Numbered from the stretch's first letter, positions 9,890 to 19,918 are shown. The stretch: 61,039 nt of DNA from Clostridiales bacterium VE202-01 (GCA_000508865.1 BAHP02000054.1:1-61039), one strand, 5' to 3'. Notes: generated by a model not told the origin, from the sequence alone. A program made the numbers and translations.

Positions 9890-11315
9890 CCTTTAATGCC
9901 CATGTTTTAGCTTCAGTAATCTTTACTTTAATGATCTTTCCAATATCTTTTGAATCACCCTTAAAATTAACCAGCTTTTGATGTCTTGTATATCCTGTCA
10001 ACATTGAATCATCCTTTTTTGAAGTTCCTTCAACTAACACTTCAACAATTTCATTTAAAAACCGCTGGTTTTGTTTATAGGCTTTTTCATTGACGATTTC
10101 ATTTAATTTATATAAACGCTGATCTTTTTCTTCACTTGATACATTATCAACCATTTTAGCTGCTGGTGTTCCAGCTCGCGGAGAATAAACAAACGTATAA
10201 GCTAAATCATATTCACACTCTTGATATAGTGATAAAGTATCTAAATATTGTTCATGAGTCTCATTTGGAAATCCCACAATAATATCCGTTGTAACTGTGC
10301 AATCCGGTATGTATTCTTTAATTTTATGAAATAACTCAAGATATTGCTCACGACTATAACGACGACCCATTAATTTTAGCACCTCATTGTTACCTGATTG
10401 TACCGGTAAATGAATCGCCGGCATAATATTATCATATTTAGCAATGATTTTGATCATCTCTTCACTAAAATCCCAAGGATGACTTGTCGTAAAACGGATT
10501 CTTGGGATTTTCGTTTTAGCCACATCTTCGAGTAAATTTGAAAAGCTATAATCATCACCTAGATCTTTACCATAGCTATTAACATTTTGTCCTAAAAGAG
10601 TAATTTCCTGATAACCATCAGCAACCAACCCTTCTACTTCTTTGATAATATCTTTCGCTAAACGCGAACGCTCTTTACCCCGAGTATAAGGGACAATACA
10701 GTATGTACAAAACTTATTGCAGCCATACATAATATTTACCCATGCTTTGTATTTTTTTTCACGACGAACGGGAGCATTTTCAATTACATCGCCTTCTTTA
10801 GACCAGACTTCAACAACCATTTCCTTACTATAAAGCGCCTCTTTTAATAATTCTGGTAAACGATGGATATTATGTGTTCCAAAAATCAAATCAACATGAG
10901 GATGTTTTTCTAAAATCCGATTAACAACAACTTCTTCTTGCGCCATACAGCCGCACATTGCAAAAATTAAATCCGGATTAGTTTTTTTCAAATTTTTCAC
11001 ATATCCAACTTTACCAAATACTTTCTCTTCAGCATTTTCTCTAATTGCACAAGTATTTAAAATAATTACATCAGCCTCTTTGATTTCTGTTGTTGGCTGA
11101 TATGACATACTTTCTAAAATACCCGATAATGTTTCACTATCTCTTTCATTGGCTTGACAACCATATGTTTGAATATAATATTTTTTACCAATACCAGCTT
11201 TAACCATATCTAAAGGAACATGATATGCATCATCATATCGCCTTACTTGATCACGACTTCTTCTTTTTGCTTCATTTAATGAAGGTTTTTTAAAATAACT
11301 ACTATAATCTTTCAT
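9873..11315 (-). CDS. miaB: tRNA-2-methylthio-N6-dimethylallyladenosine synthase MiaB
   Basis: Radical-SAM methylthiotransferase converting i6A37 to ms2i6A37. An N-terminal UPF0004 domain shows three Fe-S cysteines ([11 protein letters not shown] near residue 54, [12 protein letters not shown] near 90, MCGCMAQEE near 124), followed by the radical-SAM motif CNKFCTYC (about 200-207) with [12 protein letters not shown], and a C-terminal TRAM domain. Length 480 aa is normal. The substrate-making MiaA is encoded 9 kb away on the same strand. Confidence 0.97.
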   Translation of the reverse strand: MKDYSSYFKKPSLNEAKRRSRDQVRRYDDAYHVPLDMVKAGIGKKYYIQTYGCQANERDSETLSGILESMSYQPTTEIKEADVIILNTCAIRENAEEKVFGKVGYVKNLKKTNPDLIFAMCGCMAQEEVVVNRILEKHPHVDLIFGTHNIHRLPELLKEALYSKEMVVEVWSKEGDVIENAPVRREKKYKAWVNIMYGCNKFCTYCIVPYTRGKERSRLAKDIIKEVEGLVADGYQEITLLGQNVNSYGKDLGDDYSFSNLLEDVAKTKIPRIRFTTSHPWDFSEEMIKIIAKYDNIMPAIHLPVQSGNNEVLKLMGRRYSREQYLELFHKIKEYIPDCTVTTDIIVGFPNETHEQYLDTLSLYQECEYDLAYTFVYSPRAGTPAAKMVDNVSSEEKDQRLYKLNEIVNEKAYKQNQRFLNEIVEVLVEGTSKKDDSMLTGYTRHQKLVNFKGDSKDIGKIIKVKITEAKTWALKGEAVE

Positions 11316-11365
11316 TTGTTCACCACTTTTCTAACATATTATATACATAAATTATCAACATTTCC

Positions 11366-11395
11366 ACAAAAAAATAAGGACTGAATGTCCTTATT
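11366..11395 (-). terminator. Terminator of spoVS
   Basis: A 9-bp inverted repeat (AATAAGGAC/GTCCTTATT) followed on the minus strand by eight T residues; it separates spoVS from miaB. Confidence 0.85.
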
Positions 11396-11500
11396 ATCTA
11401 AAAATCCATTCAGCTAAACTCAAAACGGTCTTATAAATAAATTATTTTGACCTTAATTTCAGCATTATTTCTTATTTTTAACAAATTTACAGCTAATGAA

Positions 11501-11761
11501 TCACTTTAATTCCAATAACAATCTAATCGCTGTAATTTCCTTATCCTCAACGATCAAATCATGAAATGAAGGAATACAAACGATTTCATTTCCTGTAGGA
11601 ATAATATATCCCCTGGCAATAGCTACCGCTTTTATCGCTTGATTCAAAGCTGCCGCACCAATAACTTGAATCTGCAATTTAGATTCATTTCTAATCATAC
11701 TAGCAATAGCCCCAGCAACACTATTAGGGCTAGACGATGATGATACTTTGATTGTTTCCAT
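11501..11761 (-). CDS. spoVS: Stage V sporulation protein S
   Basis: Small Alba-like protein of 86 aa, the exact length of B. subtilis SpoVS. The signature SSSPNSVAGAIASMIRNE (residues 8-25) and the AALNQAIKAVAIARGYI block (36-53) are conserved. In Bacillus it is needed for progression of spore formation (stage V). Position after rny and ymdB is the conserved order. A GGAGGC-type RBS precedes the ATG. Together with cotE it marks the strain as a spore former. Confidence 0.95.
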   Translation of the reverse strand: METIKVSSSSSPNSVAGAIASMIRNESKLQIQVIGAAALNQAIKAVAIARGYIIPTGNEIVCIPSFHDLIVEDKEITAIRLLLELK

Positions 11762-11807
11762 ATTTTTGCCTCCTAATCAACTATATGAAAACCCAAAGAA
11801 ATTATAC

Positions 11808-12593
11808 CTAAATATAAGGATGATCTTGATTAATTAATATTCTTTCGATTTTTACTGGCACATTTTTCTCAAAAGTTAAAATTACCCCTGATAATTGCCC
11901 CGTACTTTTCGCTACCATAAAAGGTGCTCCAAAACCTCGTAATCTTGTTACAATAGCATCTAAGTCACAGCCAATCGCACTCATATAAGGTCCTGTCATC
12001 CCTACATCACTAATAAAAGCCAGCTTCCCATCAATTATTTTTTCATCAGCTGTCTGTACATGGGTATGAGTACCTAGAACAGCACCATTAACTCGATCTT
12101 TAACATAATGAGCAAAAGCTATCTTTTCGCTTGTTGTTTCTCCATGAAAATCAATAATATGAATATCTTGAGATAACCCTAAATAATCATCAATAACTTC
12201 AAAAGGATTACTATTACGATTATCCATAAAAGCCGACCCTAAAACATTGGTCACCCGTATCTTTTTATTTAAAACATCAAATACCCGTGATTTAACTCCT
12301 GGCAACACTTTAGGCTGATTAACTGGGACAATTAATTTATCTGCTTCATCAATATAATCATATAATTCTTTTTTATCAAAAGTATGATTTCCCATCGTCA
12401 TTGCCTGGATCCCTTGAAACAACAATTCATCATAATGTCTCTTTAACAACCCTTTTCCATGACTGGTATTTTCAACATTAGCAATAACAAAATCAATCTG
12501 ATGATCTTTAACTAGTCGATGCAAATAATCAGCTACCATCTCTCGACCAATTTCACCAAATATATCTCCAATAAATAATATTTTCATTTTCAT
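11808..12593 (-). CDS. ymdB: 2',3'-cyclic-nucleotide phosphodiesterase YmdB
   Basis: Calcineurin-like metallophosphoesterase (DUF1385-type YmdB), a global regulator of late adaptive responses and biofilm development in B. subtilis. Metal-binding motifs: GDIFGEIGRE near residue 9-18, ANVENTSHGKG near 39-49, MGNHTFDKKE near 68-77, DFHGETTSEK and GTHTHVQTADE (about 147-185). Length 261 aa. The start may be the second methionine (12587), giving MKILFIGD, the usual beginning. It follows rny after a small hairpin. Confidence 0.93.
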   Translation of the reverse strand: MKMKILFIGDIFGEIGREMVADYLHRLVKDHQIDFVIANVENTSHGKGLLKRHYDELLFQGIQAMTMGNHTFDKKELYDYIDEADKLIVPVNQPKVLPGVKSRVFDVLNKKIRVTNVLGSAFMDNRNSNPFEVIDDYLGLSQDIHIIDFHGETTSEKIAFAHYVKDRVNGAVLGTHTHVQTADEKIIDGKLAFISDVGMTGPYMSAIGCDLDAIVTRLRGFGAPFMVAKSTGQLSGVILTFEKNVPVKIERILINQDHPYI

Positions 12594-12603
12594 TCCCTTT
12601 CAT

Positions 12604-12629
12604 ATAAAAGGATAGGCTAAGCCTATCCT
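12604..12629 (-). terminator. Hairpin between rny and ymdB
   Basis: GGATAGGC/GCCTATCC inverted repeat with a modest T run (TTTTATAT) on the minus strand, directly after the rny stop. It may be a partial terminator or a processing site inside the rny-ymdB transcript. Confidence 0.6.
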
Positions 12630-12631
12630 AT

Positions 12632-14188
12632 TTATTTAGCTACTTCACTAGCTCGTACCTCACGAATCACTGTAACTTTGATATGCCCTGGATATGTAAG
12701 TTCTTCTTCAATCTTAGTTTTAATATCTCGAGCAATTTTATGAGACATTAAATCATCAACTTTATCCGGTTTAACAACAATTCGAATTTCACGTCCTGCT
12801 TGAATTGCAAACACACGATCAACGCCATCAAAACTTTTTGCCATTTCTTCAAGTTTTTCTAAACGTTGAATATAATTTTCAATCGTTTCACTGCGACTTC
12901 CTGGGCGAGCCGCACTTAAAGTATCAGCAGCAGCTACCAAAATTGAAATAACACTAGTTGCCGGAACATCACCATGATGTGACTCGATTGCATTTACAAC
13001 TACTGGATGTTCTCCATGTTTTTTAGCATATTTAGCACCTAATTCAACATGGCTTCCCTGCATTTCATGATCGATTGCTTTTCCTAAATCATGTAATAAC
13101 CCAGCCCGTCGTGCTAATTGCTGGTTCAATCCTAATTCAGCTGCCATGATTCCAGCCAAATGAGCTACTTCTAAAGAATGCTGTAAAGCGTTTTGACCGT
13201 AACTAGTACGATATTTAAGTTTTCCTAACATCATCACGATATCTTTATCAATTCTAGAAATACCCAATTCAAATATTGCATCTTCACCAGTTTTTCTAAT
13301 TACTTCATTTAGTTCATTTTTTGTTTTTTGAACAACTTCTTCAATTCTTCCTGGCTGAATTCGTCCATCACGAATCAACGTTTCTAATGATAATCTTGCA
13401 ATTTCACGACGAACAGGATCAAAACATGAAATTGTAATCGCTTCCGGAGTATCATCAATGATTAAATCTACTCCCGTAGTTTGTTCGATTGCTTTAATAT
13501 TCCGGCCTTCGCGTCCAATGATTCTTCCCTTCATCTCTTCACTTGGTAAAGCAACTACCGAAACTGTTCTTTCTACTGTTTCTTCTTGAGCATAACGATT
13601 AATTGCATTTGCAATTATATCACGAGAAAGCATACTGGCTTTAGACTTTGCTTCCTCTTCCTGCTCTTTAATATAGGCTGTCATTTCTGTAGCAGTTTGT
13701 TGTTCAACCTGTTTGAACAATTCTTGCTTAGCTTCATTTGCTGACATCGCAGCAATTTTCTCTAATTCGCCAACTTTGGCATCAATTTTTTCTTTTAATT
13801 CAGCTTCTAGTTTCCCTAGTCTGGCTTCTCTTTCGTCTAATTGTACTACTTTTTGCGCTAAAACATCTTCTCTTCCCTGAATAGCAATATCTCTTCGATC
13901 AATTGTCTGTTCCCTTTGTAAAAGTTTATTTTCAAGTTCATTAATCTCTTGTCTTTGTTGCTTTGCTTCTTTTTCAGCAAGTAGTTTTAACTCATAAGCT
14001 TCTGTCTTAGCATCTAAAATCGCTTCTTTAACAAGATTATCTGCTTTAACAGTTGCTTCATCTATAATTTTTGCAGCACTTACGTTTGCTTTAGAAATTT
14101 TTAGTTTGTTAATGAAATAGTCAATAAAAAAACCTAAAGCTACAGCTAGAACATAGGTTAAAATAGAAACGGCATTAATTCCTGACAT
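12632..14188 (-). CDS. rny: Ribonuclease Y
   Basis: Membrane-anchored endoribonuclease initiating mRNA decay. From the chosen start (MSGINAVS): one N-terminal membrane segment (SILTYVLAVALGFFIDYF), a long charged coiled coil (about 30-200), a KH domain (about 205-270, GRIIGREGRNIKAIEQ), and an HD domain with HDLGKAIDHE (near 355) and the distal catalytic histidine/aspartate. Length 518 aa. The start at 14188 is preferred over the upstream ATG at 14242 because GGAGG sits just before it and the extra N-terminus is not typical. The neighbouring ricA product is a known RNase Y partner in Bacillus. Confidence 0.96.
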   Translation of the reverse strand: MSGINAVSILTYVLAVALGFFIDYFINKLKISKANVSAAKIIDEATVKADNLVKEAILDAKTEAYELKLLAEKEAKQQRQEINELENKLLQREQTIDRRDIAIQGREDVLAQKVVQLDEREARLGKLEAELKEKIDAKVGELEKIAAMSANEAKQELFKQVEQQTATEMTAYIKEQEEEAKSKASMLSRDIIANAINRYAQEETVERTVSVVALPSEEMKGRIIGREGRNIKAIEQTTGVDLIIDDTPEAITISCFDPVRREIARLSLETLIRDGRIQPGRIEEVVQKTKNELNEVIRKTGEDAIFELGISRIDKDIVMMLGKLKYRTSYGQNALQHSLEVAHLAGIMAAELGLNQQLARRAGLLHDLGKAIDHEMQGSHVELGAKYAKKHGEHPVVVNAIESHHGDVPATSVISILVAAADTLSAARPGSRSETIENYIQRLEKLEEMAKSFDGVDRVFAIQAGREIRIVVKPDKVDDLMSHKIARDIKTKIEEELTYPGHIKVTVIREVRASEVAK

Positions 14189-14262
14189 TATTTGCCTCCA
14201 TTTTCTTCTATGTAGTTTATTTTTATGAATATATGTATTCATTGCGCCAAAGGCACAATAGT

Positions 14263-14291
14263 ATTGTATAATATTTTCAGTTTATTTACAA
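14263..14291 (-). promoter_or_regulatory. Candidate rny promoter
   Basis: Minus strand TTGTAA (14291-14286), 17-base spacer, TACAAT (14268-14263), in the region divergent to topB. Confidence 0.5.
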
Positions 14292-14430
14292 TGAAAACTA
14301 TTTTTACTTAATTTTTTTTCTTTTAAATATCCTGAGCAATTTTTTGTTGATTATACGCAGATATTTTATTAGAATTAAAATATCTTTGATTTTATCAAAC
14401 AAAAAAGATAGCGGTATCATTTTTAAATAG

Positions 14431-14442
14431 TCATGTACATGA
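14431..14442. promoter_or_regulatory. 12-bp palindrome upstream of topB
   Basis: TCATGTACATGA is a perfect palindrome 44 bases before the topB ATG, close to where an upstream promoter element would be (a TATGATAAAAT stretch follows). It could be an operator or chance in AT-rich DNA. Confidence 0.25.
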
Positions 14443-14485
14443 TACTAGATGATATGATAAAATAAATAAGAAATGAGGTAATAAA

Positions 14486-16663
14486 ATGGCAAAAACATTA
14501 ATTTTAGCTGAAAAGCCATCAGTAGGACGTGATATTGCACGTGTTTTTAATTGCAATAAAAATGTCAATGGTGGCTTGGAAGGTAACAAATATATTGTAA
14601 CTTGGGCTTTAGGACATCTTGTCACTTTAGCCGACCCTGAAAAATATGATAAACATTATCAAAAATGGGATATTAATGATTTACCAATAATCCCTTCAAA
14701 AATGCAGCTTGTAGTCATTAAACAAACAACAAAGCAATACAATGCAGTTAAAAATCTAATGAATCGTAATGATGTCAATAACATCGTTATTGCAACTGAT
14801 GCTGGAAGAGAAGGTGAATTAGTAGCTCGCTGGATCATCAATAAAGCTCATATTAAAAAGCCAATGCAGCGACTATGGATTTCTTCAGTAACTGATAAAG
14901 CTATTAAAGAAGGTTTTAAAAATCTTAAAAATGCTCATGATTATGATGCTTTATATCATAGTGCATATAGCCGTAGCATTGCTGACTGGTTAGTAGGCAT
15001 CAATGCTACTCGAGCCTTAACTTGCAAATATAATGCTCAATTAGCCTGTGGACGTGTTCAAACTCCAACCTTGGCTATGATTGCTAAAAGAGAAGAAGAA
15101 ATCAGGAATTTCGTTCCTCGTAATTTTTATGGCATAAAAGCAGCAACTGGTAATATCAACTGGTCCTGGCACTCAAACAAAAATGAAACTTATCTTTATA
15201 ACGAAGAGAAGATCGATCAAATAATTGATAATCTTTCCAAACAGCCTTTAAAAATCAACGAAATCAATAAAACAACAAAAAAGAAATATGCTCCCCAATT
15301 ATATGATTTAACCGAATTACAAAGAGACGCTAATAAACTTTATGGCTTTTCAGCTAAAGAAACATTATCGATCATGCAAGATCTCTATGAATACCATAAA
15401 GTTTTAACTTATCCCCGAACTGATTCACGTTATTTAACAGATGATATTGTTCCAACTTTAAAAGAGCGTCTTGAAGCTAGTCGGGGTGGGTATTATGATC
15501 ACATAATCAACAAAATTTTAGCTAACCCAATAAAAAAACAAGCTCATTTTGTAAATAACAGCAAAGTAAGTGATCATCACGCTATTATTCCTACAGAACA
15601 GCCAGCTATGCTAGGATCATTTACCGATAAAGAATTAAAAATTTATGAACTAGTTTTAAAACGTTTTTTAGCTGTTTTACTTCCACCATATCTTTATGAA
15701 CAAACAGTTATTAAAGCTTCTATCAATCAAGAAAGATTCATCGCCAGAGGGAAAATTGAAAAACAGATCGGTTGGAAAGAAGTTTATGGTCAAATCGAAG
15801 ATGAAGATAGCGATAATCAATCACTACCATCATTAAAACTAAATCAAACTTTAACTGTAAATGAGCTTACTAAAACTACTGGTCAAACAACACCACCAGC
15901 ATATTTTAATGAAGCAACATTATTATCAGCAATGGAAAATCCGATTCAATTTACAAACAGTTCCTCAAAACAAATTAATACTACATTAAAAAACACGGGT
16001 GGTTTAGGGACTGTTGCAACAAGAGCTGATATCATCGAAAAACTTTTCAATACTTTCTTAATTGAAAAACATGGCAATGATATTAGAGTCACTGGAAAAG
16101 GCAGACAACTATTACAACTAGTACCCCAAGATTTAAAAGAGCCAGAATTAACTGCTAAATGGGAAATGGAACTAGCAAAAATCGCTAAAAACAAGCAGAA
16201 ATCAAATGTATTTATTAATGAAATCAAAACATATACTCAAGATTTAATTACAGAAATCAGTGCCAGCGAAGCTAAGTTCAAACATGACAATCTAACCTCT
16301 AAAAAATGCCCTGAATGCGGCGAACTAATGCTTGAAGTAAATGGTAAAAAAGGAAAAATGTTAGTATGTTCAAACCCTGATTGTAAACATCGTGAAACTC
16401 TTTCAATTATTACTAACGCTAGATGTCCAAACTGTCATAAAAAACTTGAACTAGTTGGTAAAGGTGATAAGCAGCTGTTTGTTTGTAAAACATGCGGTTA
16501 TCGTCAACATATGAACGCCTTTAAAAAAGAGCGCGAAAACAAGCAGCAGACAGCACGCAAAAATGATGTAAAAAAATATCTACAGCAGCAAAAAAAGCAA
16601 CAGACAAATATTGAAGATTCACCATTTGCAGCTTTATTAAAACTTAAAGATGAATTAAAATAG
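14486..16663 (+). CDS. topB: DNA topoisomerase III
   Basis: Type IA topoisomerase of the TopB class, relaxing or decatenating DNA by single-strand passage. N-terminal TOPRIM domain starts KTLILAEKPSVGRDIA with the acidic pair in ATDAGREGELVAR (near residue 103). The catalytic tyrosine is Tyr309 in YPRTDSRYL. Residues about 605-680 hold zinc-ribbon-like CxxC pairs (CPECGELM, CSNPDC, CPNCHK, CKTCGY). The tail is lysine/glutamine-rich. Length 725 aa. GAGGT RBS precedes the ATG. It stands alone on the plus strand between rny and recA, interrupting a conserved minus-strand order. Confidence 0.95.
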   Translation: MAKTLILAEKPSVGRDIARVFNCNKNVNGGLEGNKYIVTWALGHLVTLADPEKYDKHYQKWDINDLPIIPSKMQLVVIKQTTKQYNAVKNLMNRNDVNNIVIATDAGREGELVARWIINKAHIKKPMQRLWISSVTDKAIKEGFKNLKNAHDYDALYHSAYSRSIADWLVGINATRALTCKYNAQLACGRVQTPTLAMIAKREEEIRNFVPRNFYGIKAATGNINWSWHSNKNETYLYNEEKIDQIIDNLSKQPLKINEINKTTKKKYAPQLYDLTELQRDANKLYGFSAKETLSIMQDLYEYHKVLTYPRTDSRYLTDDIVPTLKERLEASRGGYYDHIINKILANPIKKQAHFVNNSKVSDHHAIIPTEQPAMLGSFTDKELKIYELVLKRFLAVLLPPYLYEQTVIKASINQERFIARGKIEKQIGWKEVYGQIEDEDSDNQSLPSLKLNQTLTVNELTKTTGQTTPPAYFNEATLLSAMENPIQFTNSSSKQINTTLKNTGGLGTVATRADIIEKLFNTFLIEKHGNDIRVTGKGRQLLQLVPQDLKEPELTAKWEMELAKIAKNKQKSNVFINEIKTYTQDLITEISASEAKFKHDNLTSKKCPECGELMLEVNGKKGKMLVCSNPDCKHRETLSIITNARCPNCHKKLELVGKGDKQLFVCKTCGYRQHMNAFKKERENKQQTARKNDVKKYLQQQKKQQTNIEDSPFAALLKLKDELK

Positions 16664-16692
16664 TTCTTATCGTTTGATAAGAACTATTTTAT
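16661..16692 (+). terminator. Terminator of topB
   Basis: An 11-bp stem (TAGTTCTTATC/GATAAGAACTA, loop GTTT) followed by TTTTATTA, starting at the topB stop codon. Confidence 0.85.
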
Positions 16693-16726
16693 TAAAGATC
16701 ATATCTTATATTTTCAAATCAATAAT

Positions 16727-16753
16727 AAAAATTAAGAATTTAATCTTAATTTT
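16727..16753 (-). terminator. Terminator of recA
   Basis: An AT-rich hairpin (AAAATTAAG ... CTTAATTTT) immediately after the recA stop, with a T run on the minus strand. Confidence 0.6.
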
Positions 16754-17772
16754 TTATGCCTGTTCTAAAGATTTAATAATAGTTTGTGTAATTTCTTCCA
16801 TGATTTCTGGGTGTGTGTTTAAGAAATTTTTAGCATTTTCACGTCCTTGACCAATCTTGTCACCTTTATATGCATACCATGCACCACTTTTTTCAACAAT
16901 GTCTTTTTCTACTGCTAAATCAAGTACTTCGCCATCACGTGAAATTCCTTTACCATAGATAATATCTACTTGAGTAGATTTAAAAGGTGGTGCTACTTTA
17001 TTTTTTACTACTTTGATATTAGTCTTATTTCCAACAATATCTGTTCCTTGTTTGATTGCTTCACTACGACGAATTTCTATCCTAACTGAAGAATAAAACT
17101 TCAAAGCTCTACACCTGTTGTCGTCTCAGGATTACCAAACATAACACCAATTTTTTCTCTTAACTGATTAATAAAAATTATTGTACATTCAGATTTATTT
17201 AATTCGGCTGCAATTTTTCTCAATGCTTTAGACATCAAACGTGCCTGTAGTCCCATTTGTGCATCGCCCATTTCACCATCTAACTCAACTTGAGGAACTA
17301 ATGCTGCCACAGAATCTACAACAACTAAATCAATTGCACCAGAACGAACCAATGTTTCCGCAATTTCCAAGCCCTGTTCACCAGAATCTGGCTGTGATAA
17401 AATTAATTCATCAATATTAACACCTAAACTTTGTGCATAAACAGGATCGATAGCATGTTCAGCATCAATAAACGCTGCCCGTCCACCTTGTTTTTGACAT
17501 TCAGCTATAGCATGAAGAGTTAAAGTTGTTTTCCCACTTGATTCAGGTCCATAGATTTCGATTATGCGTCCTTTAGGATATCCACCGATTCCTAGCGCCA
17601 AATCAAGAGTTAAAGATCCTGTAGGAATTACATCAACACTAACAGCAGCACGATCACCTAGCTTCATTACAGAACCTTTTCCATATTTTTTTTCAATTTG
17701 TTTAATAGCATCATCTAATGCTTGTGCTTTTTTAGCTTCTTCTTTATTTTCTTTTGTCTTTGCCTCTGCCAT
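16754..17772 (-). CDS. recA: Recombinase RecA, interrupted by one frameshift
   Basis: Strand-exchange recombinase and SOS co-protease. Walker A GPESSGKT lies at residues 75-82, Walker [11 protein letters not shown] near 145, and [14 protein letters not shown] plus [20 protein letters not shown] lead into loop L2. There the frame breaks: ACAACAGGTGTAGAGC is read where ACAACAGGTGGTAGAGC would encode the universal [14 protein letters not shown]. Adding one G near 17112-17115 restores 339 aa. As given, the first part stops 4 residues later (GVEL, stop), and the rest could only start at a TTG overlapping that TGA. Upstream GGAGG fits the ATG at 17772. RecA cannot work split at this point, so a sequence error is likely. 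Confidence 0.9.
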
Positions 17773-17808
17773 TTACTTACCCTCCTACTATTATATACTT
17801 CTAAATTA

Positions 17809-18270
17809 TTAATTTACTTTAATTTTTTCAATTAATTTTCTAACTACAAAATCAATTGCCTGTTGCTGAATTTCTTCACGCGTACCTTTTAACTTTAATT
17901 CGTAAATATTAACACCTTCGTATAAAATACCAATATATACTAGACCAACCGGTTTTCCTTCCATCGCATCTGGTCCAGCATTACCAGTAAAAGACACACA
18001 TATATCACTATCCAATATTTGCTTCCCATTAATGCACATTAAAGAAGCTATCTCTTTACTTACTACACCATATTTTTCGATTACTTCATGAGATATTCCT
18101 AATAATCTTTCTTTTGTTTTATTTTGATAAGTTACTAAACTTCCTTTATAAACCTTAGAAATGCCAGGAATACTTCCTAGCATTGCAGCAAAATTACCTA
18201 CTGTAAAACTTTCTACACTAGATATACTAATATTATATTTTATTAATGCTTTAGCTAATTCATCCATCAC
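17809..18270 (-). CDS. pncC: Nicotinamide-nucleotide amidase, CinA C-terminal-domain protein
   Basis: PncC-type enzyme that deamidates NMN to nicotinic acid mononucleotide. Only the C-terminal CinA domain is present (153 aa versus about 415 for full CinA in B. subtilis); the N-terminal molybdopterin-binding-like domain is absent. Motifs: ISSVESFTVGNFAAML near residue 16, the YQNKTKERLLGI helix, and SFTGNAGPDAMEGKPVGLVYIG (about 95-116). It lies between pgsA and recA, the position of cinA in Bacillus, and the stop-start overlap with pgsA suggests coupling. Confidence 0.88.
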   Translation of the reverse strand: MMDELAKALIKYNISISSVESFTVGNFAAMLGSIPGISKVYKGSLVTYQNKTKERLLGISHEVIEKYGVVSKEIASLMCINGKQILDSDICVSFTGNAGPDAMEGKPVGLVYIGILYEGVNIYELKLKGTREEIQQQAIDFVVRKLIEKIKVN

Positions 18271-18860
18271 ATTGTCTCCGTAAGCATTTCTTGATTTTTA
18301 ATAAAATAATCGATTCCACTGATTACTGATATAATTGTTGCTACCCATGCTAAAATTGCAGCAATATCAACTCTCAATGCAGAAAAAGGAAAATTATTTA
18401 CTAATAAAAAACCTAAAGCAATCATTTGACTGACTGTTTTTAATTTTCCTAATTTACTAGCTGCAACCACTACTTGTTTACTAGCTGCAGACATTTTAAT
18501 AGCGTCAACTATCGTATCACGAGATATCATGATTATTGGGATAATAATGTTAATTGTACCATCACTTGCTAACAGTAAAAAAATTGTATTGATTAATAAC
18601 TTATCAGCGATTGGATCGGCAAATTTACCAAAAGTAGTAATTAATTTATTTTTTCTGGCTATTTGTCCATCAAAATAATCAGTGATTGAAGCAATTATAA
18701 AAATGATCAATATAATGATATTTGTCAGGGCGATATCTGTTTGTAAGATATGATAGACAGGAACATTAATTCCTGCCACATCATAAGGAAACATATATAT
18801 CAAAATTAATAACGGTACTAACAGCACTCTTGTAATCGTCAATTTATTAGGTAAATTCAT
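18267..18860 (-). CDS. pgsA: CDP-diacylglycerol-glycerol-3-phosphate 3-phosphatidyltransferase
   Basis: Integral membrane enzyme of phosphatidylglycerol synthesis. The CDP-alcohol phosphotransferase signature D-G-x2-A-R-x8-G-x3-D-x3-D is intact (Asp64, Gly65, Ala68, Arg69, Gly78, Asp82, Asp86). About five hydrophobic segments and 197 aa are typical. It overlaps pncC by 4 bases and its ATG touches the rodZ stop, so rodZ-pgsA-pncC-recA reads as one operon. Confidence 0.95.
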   Translation of the reverse strand: MNLPNKLTITRVLLVPLLILIYMFPYDVAGINVPVYHILQTDIALTNIIILIIFIIASITDYFDGQIARKNKLITTFGKFADPIADKLLINTIFLLLASDGTINIIIPIIMISRDTIVDAIKMSAASKQVVVAASKLGKLKTVSQMIALGFLLVNNFPFSALRVDIAAILAWVATIISVISGIDYFIKNQEMLTETM

Positions 18861-19867
18861 TATTTCACCTGCGTTATCTTAAGGGTCTCACTACCCCCGT
18901 TATATTCACTTGGATCAATTTCTAATAATTCATCATTGATATAAAAACGATGTCCCATGAAATATCCAATTCTTAAATCTAAGTTTTCAAAAGTTTCTGC
19001 ATCGAATTCTAATTCGATAGTGTCAGGAGTTGCATCTAACGAATTACTTTTATTAGCATCATTATAAATTCCGCTCTTGAATCCCTCATACTCTGTCCCA
19101 TTTACTTTTAATTGACACCATGTACGCCCCACAAATTCAGCCTTAAATTTAATTTTTTCTTCTCCATCAGCTAATTTAAAACTATAATCCAATTTTCCAT
19201 TCTTAGTTATTTCCACACTATTAGCTGTTGTTTGCCCATCATCTTTCTTATCATCATTTTTATCATCTTCGTTATCTTTTGTATCATTAGAATCATCTGT
19301 ATCTTGAGTACCACTTTCATTATTTCCCTCAACAGTCGGCGTATTATTTTCTTTAAAACCATTGTTATCACTAGGTGATTTACTTGCAACGATCGAATAC
19401 CAAACAACGAAAATAATCGCTACACAAACCAAAACAACCAAAGCATATTTAAAATATCTCATCAAATAACGATCTTCATAGACTCTTTTATTGGGAACTG
19501 GTTTTTTAGGTTTAACACCCTTTAAATCCTTAAATGTATCACTTACTTTCCCAGAAATAGTTACATTTTTTTTATTTTCTTCATCAGATCGTTTTTTTCT
19601 TTTATTTTGATTTATTTGTTCTAATTGTATCTCTTGAGTCAATGCTTCAAACTCAGCATCCAACTCTTTTTCTTCCATTCCTAAATACTTGGCAATTTTT
19701 CTCAAATACATCTTTAAATATAATTCATCGCCTTTATACTTATCAAATGCACCTGATTCTATATCTTTCAAGACAGCTACAGAAATAAATGTTCCTTTAG
19801 CTAATTCCTCTAACGTAATTCCTCTAGCTTCACGCTCTCTTTTTACATGTTCGCTAATACTTTCCAT
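18860..19867 (-). CDS. rodZ: Cell-shape protein RodZ-like (YmfM family)
   Basis: Membrane protein with an N-terminal helix-turn-helix of the HTH_25 type (residues about 7-70, REARGITLEELAKGTFISV), a basic linker, one transmembrane helix (about 142-162, YALVVLVCVAIIFVVWYSIV), a very acidic Asp/Asn-rich linker (about 190-212), and a C-terminal DUF4115-like beta domain (220-330). This is the RodZ layout; RodZ links MreB to the wall synthesis machinery. Length 335 aa. Its place before pgsA matches B. subtilis ymfM. A GGAGG RBS and a good promoter precede it. Confidence 0.88.
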   Translation of the reverse strand: MESISEHVKREREARGITLEELAKGTFISVAVLKDIESGAFDKYKGDELYLKMYLRKIAKYLGMEEKELDAEFEALTQEIQLEQINQNKRKKRSDEENKKNVTISGKVSDTFKDLKGVKPKKPVPNKRVYEDRYLMRYFKYALVVLVCVAIIFVVWYSIVASKSPSDNNGFKENNTPTVEGNNESGTQDTDDSNDTKDNEDDKNDDKKDDGQTTANSVEITKNGKLDYSFKLADGEEKIKFKAEFVGRTWCQLKVNGTEYEGFKSGIYNDANKSNSLDATPDTIELEFDAETFENLDLRIGYFMGHRFYINDELLEIDPSEYNGGSETLKITQVK

Positions 19868-19918
19868 GAGCTATCCTCCTTTTTCTATTTAATTAAAAAA
19901 CCCATAATAAACATTTAA

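Noticed and set aside
16754..17772. recA as two cooperating genes, an intein or an intron site
   Set aside because: No inserted sequence is present; a single missing G explains the break exactly, and other genes in the window show the same kind of loss.
17773..17808. LexA box in front of recA
   Set aside because: No CGAAC-N4-GTTCG-like sequence in the short gap; the operon promoter is probably upstream of rodZ.
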